Source: Mesostigma viride (lineage: Eukaryota > Streptophyta > Mesostigmatophyceae > Mesostigmatales > Mesostigmataceae). From it: 64,000 nucleotides of DNA. This document shows, piece by piece, positions 55,914 to 64,000 of this stretch. Numbering within the stretch: the first letter of the stretch is position 1; each line of letters begins with the position of its first letter. The position numbers and the translations under genes are program-made. The notes beneath the pieces are model-generated. The model saw only the letters and a program-made list of their open reading frames with translations. It did not search any database and had not been told where the DNA came from. The stretch lies in contig RPFO01000333.1 of assembly GCA_009746045.1 (NCBI GenBank), positions 653,446 through 717,445 on the forward strand, read 5' to 3'.

Positions 55914-58133
55914 GCCCCCCCCTCCTCGTCGTCGTACTCGTAGCCAGCCATGCACTGCCTGCGTTTGGCCGGAAGAGGAGGACTGTCGCCGCGCCTCCAT
56001 CTCGTTGACCGCACGCAACACACCCTTGGTAGAGCTGGTCGCGGGTGGTCGCGGCTGCTGGTACTGCGTCGGGGCCTGTCTGGCGTGCTGCAGGCGAGCC
56101 GCACGCTCACCCGCGTTGCGGGGTCGATCCCGAGGACCGGAGGAGTCGGGGCGGCTGCCGAAGGCCGGGCCGGAGAAACGAACACTGGGTGTCCCCTCTC
56201 CTGTCCCACGACTGGCGTTCTTGCCCCGGAGCTTGGGGCAGTCGCGCTTGAGGTGCCCCACCTCGCTGCACATGAAGCAGCGCGCCTTGCTAGCGTCGAT
56301 CGCGTTGACGCCAGGGTCAGTGTAGCCCTCGTCAGGGTCGTCGAGGTACTCGTCCTCCTCCTCGCCGGCGAAATCAGTGGAGTACATCTGGTTCACCCGT
56401 CGCGGGGGAACAGGTCTGAAGAAACGGCGCACCGAGGGTGCGCGCCCGCGAGACACCACGTCGGCCACCTGCAGAAGGTATCTCTGGATATTCAGGATGT
56501 CCCACTCCTTCCAGGGGACCTCAGCGTAGTGTTTGAATACCTCGTCCTGCAGCTCGGGGCTGAGCGCCTCGATGAATCTGATCTTGTACTCGTACCAGGT
56601 CATGTCGGTTAGATAAGCGGCGCTGGACTCAAACTTGGACAGAAACTCGCGATATGGGGTGGTCCCCTGGCGCAGCTTGCCGAAAGCGATCCGCTCGTGG
56701 AGCTCCGCGTCTGGGGGTATCAGCTTGCGGCGCACCCGGTCCATCATCTCCTCCACGGTTTGAGGGTATGACTGGGATGCGATGCTCTCACAGTTCAGGA
56801 TGCTCACCACCGAGGGGTCCATGCAGGTGTTGACCACGTGTGGGATCAAATCACAGGTGGCCAGTTCCCAGCTGTTGTGATTGCACCAAACGGTATACTG
56901 CTGTTGCCACATGCGTCCCCATTCGTCGACCTCTCGCGGTTTCATATCCGCGTGCAGCTTGGGTACATTCTTGAAGGTAGGCATCGGTGGGGCCTTTACC
57001 ATGTTAAGCTTAGGCCCACCGACCTCTCTGTAGGAGATGGAGCCGAATGCTGGAGGCTGCGACCGCGGGAGAGATCCGGTTCTATCCGGTGTGCCGTGTG
57101 TCCGGCGCACCTGTACCGACGAGGGGTGTTCGTACCCCGGGTCATCCAGTGCCACCCTGCTGAAATTCAGGTTACCGACGGCCGCGGGCGAAGGGACCAC
57201 GCTACTGTCAAGCGCCCGTAGACGCTGCGGTTGAGGTGCCGGGCGCTGGGCTGGCGGGTGAGTCTCCTCGTCGCGGGTGGTGACACTGCGCCGGGTCTCC
57301 CCGCCTGGGCTGGTCCGTGGTCTATAAGAACCAACGGGCGGGCCCTGCGTGACAGATCCCTCGTCCGCCTCGTTAGTCCCTTCCAGGTCATCGAACTCGC
57401 CATCTGCCCCTGGGGCCTCCCCTTCCTCGTCCGAATACCATAGCGCCGTGGGTAACAGGGACGTGCTGCCGAAGGACACTCTGCGTCTGCCCCGGTGTGG
57501 GGGTCCCGGTGGAGGTCTCTGGGGCCGCCCCCGACCTGCCCAAGGATGCGTTGGCCGCCCGGTGACTGGCTGCTGCTGGCGGTAGTGCAGGGTATCTCCA
57601 TTATCGTCTCCCTGCTGCTCTGGATCCGGTGGTAGCCATTGTGGTCTCATCTGGGGTTGTTGCTGCTGCATCCGGGGTTGCTGCTGTTGCCATTGCTGCT
57701 GTGGTGACCGTTGCTGCTGCTGATGCTGCTGCTGCTGTTGATGCTGCTGCGGTTGCTGCTGCTGCTGCTGCTGCTGTTGCTGATGCTGCTGTTGCTGCTG
57801 CTGCTGTTGCTGCTGCTGCTGTTGCTGCTGCTGCGAGTACTCTTGGAGCCTCTCTCGGTCGTTCTTGTCATCTCCCTGCCTTGGTAAGGCGTCTATATTG
57901 TCCCCATCCGCTGGGAACCTAGGGTTCTGATCTCTGGATCGTGGAGAGCCTTCCGCAGGTCTCTCCATGACCTCACCTGTATCTGTCCCTGCTTGGACGT
58001 GCAGTGGTACCTCTATACCCTCTGTACCGTGCTCGTGGTTGTCTACCGGTTCTACCTCTGTATTCTCTAGATCTCGTTCTCTAGTCTCTTCCTCTGTATC
58101 TCTGGCGTTCCTTGTTTGGGACCGTGTGGGCAT
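55911..58133 (-). CDS. Ty3-like Gag polyprotein with polyglutamine tract and zinc knuckle
   Basis: 740 residues from ATG at 58131-58133. Residues 1-95 are acidic and polar. About 100-170 is a Gln-rich tract from CAG repeats (plus-strand CTG at 57640-57835). About 170-380 is Pro/Arg-rich and disordered. The Gag core, about 383-560, contains VDEWGRMWQQQYTVW, PDAELHERIAFGKLRQGTTP, YREFLSKFESSAAYL and FIEALSPELQDEVF. A CCHC zinc knuckle (CFMCSEVGHLKRDC) lies near residue 620. The frame ends RVRRRGGGG and UGA at 55911-55913, and the pol frame continues without shift. Gag packages element RNA into particles and the knuckle binds nucleic acid. The polyQ tract is unusual and may be expanded. Confidence 0.85.
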   Translation of the reverse strand: MPTRSQTRNARDTEEETRERDLENTEVEPVDNHEHGTEGIEVPLHVQAGTDTGEVMERPAEGSPRSRDQNPRFPADGDNIDALPRQGDDKNDRERLQEYSQQQQQQQQQQQQQQQQHQQQQQQQQQQPQQHQQQQQHQQQQRSPQQQWQQQQPRMQQQQPQMRPQWLPPDPEQQGDDNGDTLHYRQQQPVTGRPTHPWAGRGRPQRPPPGPPHRGRRRVSFGSTSLLPTALWYSDEEGEAPGADGEFDDLEGTNEADEGSVTQGPPVGSYRPRTSPGGETRRSVTTRDEETHPPAQRPAPQPQRLRALDSSVVPSPAAVGNLNFSRVALDDPGYEHPSSVQVRRTHGTPDRTGSLPRSQPPAFGSISYREVGGPKLNMVKAPPMPTFKNVPKLHADMKPREVDEWGRMWQQQYTVWCNHNSWELATCDLIPHVVNTCMDPSVVSILNCESIASQSYPQTVEEMMDRVRRKLIPPDAELHERIAFGKLRQGTTPYREFLSKFESSAAYLTDMTWYEYKIRFIEALSPELQDEVFKHYAEVPWKEWDILNIQRYLLQVADVVSRGRAPSVRRFFRPVPPRRVNQMYSTDFAGEEEDEYLDDPDEGYTDPGVNAIDASKARCFMCSEVGHLKRDCPKLRGKNASRGTGEGTPSVRFSGPAFGSRPDSSGPRDRPRNAGERAARLQHARQAPTQYQQPRPPATSSTKGVLRAVNEMEARRQSSSSGQTQAVHGWLRVRRRGGGG
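57640..57840 (-). repeat. CAG/CTG-rich tract encoding polyglutamine in Gag
   Basis: Mostly CAG/CAA codons with His, Pro, Arg and Met interruptions. The antisense VAAAAVAAA frame is a by-product. Interruptions suggest gradual evolution rather than one recent expansion. Confidence 0.85.
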
Positions 58134-58267
58134 GGTGCTCGTACCGGTACCTTACACTGCAGGCAACACCTCCCCAGGAAGGAAGAGAGAGCAAGGGAGA
58201 GAGAGCAACCACGTGCTATAGAGCTATAACTATAGAACCTAATACTACTCCCTAGTAATGGTCTCCT

Positions 58268-58606
58268 CTACTGCTTGCTAGGGCCAATGGCCAGCTGAGA
58301 GAAAGTCACTGTAACTGCTGTCCCCTCCCCCTGACTGCTGAGTGTGGGTGGCTTGGAGCATTCACGTGTGATGTGCATCCCCTCAGGCAATGGCATGTGT
58401 TCCCTAACAAACCTATCTGCATCTGTAATGTTATCAAACCCTTTCCACTTAGCACTAGAGCCTTGGGACAATATCTTATCTTTAATATGCTCCTCACAAG
58501 TCTTCCAGCTGTAGAATATAGCAGGTCTACCCTTATCCCCGTCGTGAGCTACTGCGTAGTAAGGAAATCCAGACTGTCCACCCTTGTTTATTTTACGTCG
58601 TGGCAT
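58268..58606 (-). CDS. Small ORF upstream of gag: RNase H1 hybrid-binding-like domain
   Basis: 112 residues from ATG at 58604-58606, ending 135 bases upstream of the gag ATG. Residues about 14-68 (GFPYYAVAHDGDKGRPAIFY, SWKTCEEHIKDKILSQG, AKWKGFDNITDADRFVREHM) follow the consensus of the RNase H1 N-terminal hybrid-binding / caulimovirus VI-type domain: aromatic YYAV start, a G..PGIY-like turn, SW..C...I, then K.F.....A..F. In host RNase H1 this domain binds RNA-DNA hybrids and dsRNA. In the element it may act on reverse-transcription intermediates or on translation of the downstream gag; both are inference. The start Met is followed by a basic stretch (PRRKINKGG). No catalytic RNase H core is attached. 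Confidence 0.65.
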   Translation of the reverse strand: MPRRKINKGGQSGFPYYAVAHDGDKGRPAIFYSWKTCEEHIKDKILSQGSSAKWKGFDNITDADRFVREHMPLPEGMHITRECSKPPTLSSQGEGTAVTVTFSQLAIGPSKQ

Positions 58607-59821
58607 GTTACATCATAGTCTGGCAGCGGCTTGCAAGCAGGAGAGAAAGGGGAAGCCCAGGCTACCTCTAATGCAGTGACCTTAAACAAACGAGGAGAGA
58701 GCACGGAGTGTAGCACAGCACACGCCCGAGCCTTCCGCAGGAACGGGCTATACGCACACACGGAGGTAAACACCGTCAACACAGTCGGCAACAGCCAGAC
58801 GGTGTCCACCCCCACGACCCCTTGCAGGTCGAACAACGAATGGCCGTCTCCGCGACGTCCATGGGCACCAACAACATTTACAACCCACTACAATACGCTT
58901 CCGCGGACACCTTTTTCAGCGGGGAAAGTGCCCCCGGGCTTCCGGGGCAAATTCAGCAAGCGCTGCGGAACTTAGATACTAAAATTTCGTTTTTGGTTCG
59001 TACCGTACAGCCAATCATTTTGCGCCCGGATCAAATTGTGATCTGGGCACTGAACACAAAAATTTCAGCGGAACGTACGAAAAACCAACGCAACTACAGA
59101 AAATTTTCAGTGACGAAACTGTAGTACCGTGTACCAAGCAAAGTATAGTAGGACTTCGCTAAAATCACGTTCGGAATTTTTCCCCGCAAGATTCCCCCGC
59201 AAGATTCCCCCGCACGATTCCCCCCGCTAGGTTCAGGCTCCAGTCGATGCTCGCCAAATGGCGCAAAAAAAGAAACATATGTTAAAATCAACGGTGCAAA
59301 TCCTCGTTACCGCTCGGGTAACATTCTCACTCATTTCGCGTCTCCTACGAACCGTATTGTAGTGCTATAGAGGGTACAACATATAACATAAACCCCCTAC
59401 GCGCGCGGACCCGGATAGAAAGCGAGCTCGCCAGCTAGCCTTCAGCAGGCATAGCTTGTAAAGAAAGACTTCTAACTAGGGGACGTACCATCTTCGATGA
59501 CGTTAATCCCTCCTGAGCTGGCCGCCACCCGGTGTCGTTAATTGAAGGCAAGCCCTGGCCGCCACTAGGTGTCGTTGAAAACAGGAGAGCTGAACGCTAT
59601 CGTTAACAGCACCTCACCACAGGACTATTGCTAGCCCCGCCGAGTATTCCAGACTGGCCGCTTGCTGCCTAGGTCGTCGTTGAATCCCTTTACGGGCTGG
59701 CCGCCGGCCTGACAGCAATCGTTGAATTCCGGAACCTCTACCTACGCCAAGCTTCGTCTTGGTATCCTAATTGGCTCACTAACCCTCGATCTCCGCGAGA
59801 GTTAGCTAACCTTCCCAGCAC
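58607..59821 (-). other. 5' leader of the Ty3-like element, with degenerate repeats
   Basis: 1.2 kb lies between the primer-binding site and the small ORF. Bases 59490-59740 contain four or five degenerate units of about 50-60 bases built on CTGGCCGCC and GTCGTTGAA/TCGTTAA words. No domain is seen in the short frames. A leader this long with several ATGs suggests leaky scanning, reinitiation or internal entry for gag, unless it is spliced. Confidence 0.4.
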
Positions 59822-59838
59822 ATTTCCTCCGATAACCA
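59822..59838 (-). promoter_or_regulatory. Primer-binding site candidate
   Basis: Minus-sense TGGTTATCGGAGGAAAT starts one base after the LTR's CA end. TGG right after the LTR is the complement of a tRNA 3' CCA. The tRNA acceptor implied would end ...TCCGATAACCA. Which tRNA this is cannot be told from the window. Confidence 0.5.
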
Positions 59839-59839
59839 G

Positions 59840-62800
59840 TGTTACGTCCCTGCCCAGACACTCCTAGCCTGAGCTACGTAGCGAAAGACCCTCCTTGCCG
59901 GAATTAGGAATAATTCAAGATAGCCTAAAGTAGGTTGCGCTTCACGACGTGAGTCGTGAGATATCTGGCATCACGACTTAATGCCAAGCTAATTATTACA
60001 CACTTATATTGGCTAGCAATACCAATTACAAATGGATAGTGCCCCGGGTTCAATGTGTAGGCGTATTCGCACTTATCATTCATTAAACCAAGAGGACGAG
60101 ACCCTCGTCCTCGGACCAATTTAACCTAGGTTGGTTGCGGCGCAGATAACGCCGATTTCCCTAGAACAATCCGAGTCACTCATTCCACGTAGGATCCGGG
60201 CCGACATCGACCCTCAACTATAGGATCCACGCCTAGAACTACTGACAGACTCAGAACTGGCGCGGCGCCACAGCGCCGGCCCCTAAAAGGACAACCTAGG
60301 ACCAAAATAACTAGTCCAATTCACACAATAGCCAAGGTCCAAAAAACCCAAGTCCAATAGACCAAACAGCCTTAGTAACACATCACCTAAAATCGGTCCG
60401 TCCGGTTACATGAGATCCTGGGAATTTTGGCGCGAACGCGTCGCGTTGAGGACGACGGGACCAGAAAAATTCCACCTCGCATGGCTGTCGACCCTATGTC
60501 CGCCGGAATATCAGTCAAAAGTCAATTATGCATGTTAAGTCGCTGCGATGGATGCAAACGACGCGTAAACTCTCCTGCTTTGCGATGATGCATGGTAGAT
60601 ATTATTCGCGTATTTTCATGCGTCAAAATAATTCGCAAACTGAGACGCTGATTTTTTGTGTCGGCCAGATCTGGAATTGGCAGCGAAAATGCATGTTTAT
60701 TAATTGTGGGGGAAACTTTTTTGTTGGAAGCTCACAATTCCCAAAAGGTGGAATCCGAATGGGCTTCAAGTCTACTTTCACGAGCGCTAATCAGTTTTTC
60801 GAGAAACGAATCACATTTTCCAGGCTGTCGCATTACCTGCCGGCAGGTCAGATTTTGCTGTTTTCAGTGACGTTTACGACCGTCCTTGCTTGATGCGTTT
60901 CTTCCTTTTTTTCGGCTCACGGCATGGCGGGGCTTGTTCCAACATGCCTGCGGAGGTGTAAGCTGTGTAGCCATGATTTAAAAGTCACATATTGCTCTCG
61001 CGCCACCATCTGTTACTGCTCGACACTGCAAGAAACACTGGTTGCCTGCTCGCAACGCAAGCACAAGCACGACAACGGTGCCCTAATCCACATCCAGGCG
61101 TGTATTTCCGAGAAAAACTTCAGGCTTTTGTCGCGGCATACCTTCGGTGTTCCAAGCCGTTCACCGCTCCCCGAAATAGTCTTATGACTCGCTTTTATAG
61201 CATTGTGGGTTCGCGTCCGCCATCTCCGCCGGGTGCTGACACGAGATGTTCGCGCTGAACCTGGACTGCAAGGTCGCCCGCTACCGGCTAGCTGTACGTA
61301 TTTAGCAAGCTCTGGATGATATTGTCATGGTTTTGGTGCAGGAAGGTGCTGTGGGGGGGTCTATCTCACCTCTTTACCTAGCTTTCCTCCTCCTAGCTTG
61401 ACAGCTAAGTTTGCATCAGGAAGTCATGCTTGTTGACAAAGCTCGATGGATATAAACCTTGGGATGTGCTGTGAAGGTGTTAGCATGCTTGCTTGAAGAA
61501 TTGAATGCGTATTTGTGCAAGCCATGGACATTTTTTATTAAGGGCAGTAGGTAGCAGCCACGTTCTTATTCAATTGTGTCAGGACGTCTATGTTGCCTTT
61601 ACTGCACTCTGTCCTAGAGGAGTTTGATGCCACTGTAGATGACTATGACCAGTGGGGTGGTGAGGATGGGCCGGTGTGCTGGGGTCAGTGGGGTGAGCCT
61701 GAAGGGCACCTTGGATCACGTGACCCTTAGGCAATCATGCGAGGCTGTGCAGTTTATGGCTTGTGATGTATGGATGCAGCGGGTGAGGCAGGTTGTCGTT
61801 GCCGTGGCCTGTGTTAGTGAACTCTATCATCTTTTAACTTACCCAAAGCCCCCCTAGACCTAAACTGCCTCGCCTTCTTTGAGGGGTTGCCTTCTTTGAG
61901 GAGTGCCATGTCTTGAAAGGTTTGTTGGGGCCCTGGCATTTCAGAGTAGGTTGAGGTGGAGAGGGGTGGCACACTGCTAGGTGATGGCAGGGCCATCCAT
62001 GTGATGCACCTTACGTTGGGATGGGGACCATGCATTTGTTCTTGTTGCTAGCATGGGCAGGGTGAGCGGCTGGGAGTAAGGTGTAAGTGCTACTTGCGCC
62101 ACTGTCCGAAAGGGGAGCTCCATGCGGTGGGCAAACAGCGTTGCAAGCGTACACTTAACACAAATGTGGTCTGATGCACTCAGCTGACCTGCCATTTCTC
62201 TTGATGCACCAAACCACACTAAAGGCTTGATATAGCCGGTAGGAAATGCATGTGCATGCAGTGTCAAAAGCAGAGAGGGACACTGTTAGCACATGAGTGT
62301 GATTGTAAACCGATGAGTGTGAGCCTCCCCGTGCCATCCCATGCATTTTACACCTATTTTTGGCAAGCCCCCATCATGCCGCAGTTATGCACCGCCTATG
62401 CAAGGGGGATGAATAGACAGTTATAGGTGTGTTGAGGGATGAGATAAGGGTAAACATGAGGAGCCATGCAGGCTAAAACGGAAGGGCGATGTCAACAGTG
62501 TGTTTGCCCAGATTTTGATGTCAGGAGGGGCTGAAAGATCAGTGGCCACGATAAACCTAGGTGGATTACATGAGAGATGACACGACCATGAGAGGGTGGT
62601 AGATGAGTTCAACTGAGAAGAGCTAGCATTACATGCACAGATTCTTAATGACCTATGGACTGTCCAAGGGTTGGAGTTCAGTGCACGTTCCAAAGACTAT
62701 GATGAGCATGACGATGATGGCAAGGGGGCGGGGGGCGCAATTAGGACAGGCACTGATGCAGAATTATGTTGTACAGCAGCTAGGTGCTGAGCTCAATTGA

Positions 62801-63829
62801 ATAGCAGCCCAAGCCACTGCTGTCCTTGATTGCGCTTTGTATTTCCATGTAGCAGAGAGGCACCTGGCAGATATATATTTGGATTAGCTGCTATAAGACA
62901 CGCACAGCAGGGGTGCCCAGCAGAGTGGGCCAAGTACTGCAAAGGAGATTGTGTGTGCTGCCGAGCGGGGCCCGTTTAGAAAAGAGACTGGTCAGCCGAC
63001 AGGCACGACTGGTCAGCCAAGCTCCCCTTCTTGAGGCTTGTAGGCACTATGGTGCTTGTTCCGAATGCCAGCATCTACTGTGATTGATGGTGATTTTATC
63101 CCTTGATGATCGCTTTTTTAGTCTGTGTTGGCTAATGTATCCAGCCCCAGTGGCATGTATATGAATCCCATGACAGCCATGACGATAATTGAGTGAAGAA
63201 TGCAAAGTTTTCCAAGACAATGGCGCAGAATATGGAGTATTTTTGCAAAAATCGCTCTATTTCTGCTTGCATCCGTCACTTTTAGTGGGCCGGCAGTGGT
63301 CCTAATATGTCCAACTTGTGTTCTAGTGTAAATTCAAGTATTGTGCTATTAATGTGACGAATTCTGGCATGGTTGGGCCGCATATGTGCTGGCAGGGGCT
63401 TCATAAGTTTGAAAATAATGCACTAAAACGGTGTTTTGGCTCATGTATGCCAGAATTATAGCACATAGTTTGGTCCTACATTGCATACTTAAGGGCGGTT
63501 TTTGTCTTTGGATATAAATTAATAAGCATGACCATTTCCAGCTGAATTGGACTACATTTACTACTTGTGTGTGGCTGCTATGCCTCCTTATGCCTGGAAA
63601 ACATCGTTTTTTGCACTTTTCCACGTCACGGTTTGATGCTAAAAATAGGTCAGTTGGCCCCCCAATTAATGTGATGTGAACAGGGTCCTAGGGGGACCTT
63701 AAGTCCAGAAAGGCACCCCGATCTGACTATATGTGTGGGAGATATGACCCCATGTAACAAAAAAGGCCGTTTTTAGGTGATGTGATTTATTCCATTGTTA
63801 CGTCCGACCAAAAGGGCAGGGACGTAACA
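59840..63829 (-). repeat. Apparent 5' LTR, about 4.0 kb
   Basis: Its inner boundary is TGTTACGTCCCTGCCC at 59840 (plus sense). Its outer boundary is the complement of the same 16 bases at 63814-63829. The inner 37 bases match the 3' LTR remnant at 47016-47052. An internal copy of the 10-base end (TGTTACGTCC at 63796) makes a 34-base near-palindrome at the outer edge. No genes are recognised inside. Because the 3' LTR is almost wholly lost, the length cannot be confirmed from this window; a nested insertion inside a shorter LTR is possible. Confidence 0.5.
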
Positions 63830-64000
63830 GGCCGGCCCATCCGCGTCCTCGCACTTGATGCCGGAAAGACCGACCAAACCATCCATGGCACACACCACCC
63901 GGAGGAGAGCGGTATGGAGATAGAGGAACCAGTTCTGGTTCTGCTGGCCACCCATGCACGCGATGCATGTAGTGCGTCCCTGAGTAGTATCCAGAGCAAG
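63830..64000 (-). pseudogene. Upstream part of the retroelement-type coding region
   Basis: The minus strand reads MGGQQNQNWFLYLHTALLRV, then MDGLVGLSGIKCEDADGPA up to the LTR edge. With the 16.8-kb element and one 5-base flank removed it continues in frame into the coding remnant at 47015 (AALYSPNHRPDITVLDY). It runs off the window edge. Confidence 0.5.

Noticed and set aside
55757-56612. Plus-strand frames over gag/pol
   Set aside because: Antisense shadows; the minus strand carries the DTG, the zinc knuckle and the Gag core.
57629-57922. Ala/Val-rich plus-strand frame
   Set aside because: Antisense of the polyglutamine-coding tract of gag.

Overview
The window is eukaryotic nuclear DNA dominated by mobile elements and simple-sequence arrays, with four or five host-like loci between them. 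Evidence for a eukaryote: GT-AG introns that rebuild catalytic motifs, L1-like LINEs, a Ty3-type LTR retrotransposon, a CACTA-type DNA transposon and kilobase satellites. No bacterial operon, CRISPR or rRNA signature is visible. A green-lineage alga or similar protist is my best guess from the element mix and codon use, but nothing here fixes the taxon.

Layout. 0-4.4 kb: a pile-up of truncated retroposons with an L1 ORF1-like gene (A, B, D and E types, my labels), in both orientations. 4.4-11 kb: a probable multi-exon minus-strand host gene (about 6.2-9.6 kb) whose introns hold five different tandem arrays. 11.05-16.1 kb: a decayed L1-type LINE (ORF1 tail, APE endonuclease, reverse transcriptase, C-terminal zinc knuckle) cut by a D-type retroposon at 15.3 kb. 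18.2-24.8 kb: the most interesting host gene, on the plus strand in five visible exons. It joins a YbaK-type aminoacyl-tRNA deacylase domain, an OB-like segment and a DEDDy (RNase D/Mut-7-like) 3'-5' exonuclease. Its first visible intron carries a 1.03-kb pentanucleotide satellite. 25.1-31.9 kb: nested A, B and D retroposons. 33.4-35.6 kb: a minus-strand CxxC-containing reading frame running into a G-rich minisatellite. 39.0-42.5 kb: two divergent paralogues with a C-terminal ubiquitin-like domain, the plus-strand one frameshifted. 43.8-45 kb: another B retroposon.

46.5-64 kb: a minus-strand retroelement-type coding region interrupted by one 16.8-kb insertion (47016-63829). The insertion is a minus-strand Ty3-like element with an apparent 4-kb 5' LTR, a primer-binding site, a small upstream ORF resembling the RNase H1 hybrid-binding domain, gag, and a pol in the same frame after a single UGA. 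Pol breaks off inside the reverse transcriptase, where a 7.4-kb CACTA-like transposon (47053-54436) replaces the rest of pol and almost all of the 3' LTR.

If the splicing is right, the 18-25 kb protein would couple removal of an amino acid from a tRNA with 3'-end trimming or decay of that RNA. This is inferred from domains only. The A, B and D retroposons appear to depend on an outside reverse transcriptase. They share a 3'-terminal hairpin and differ in their terminal microsatellite, as expected of families using related LINE machinery.
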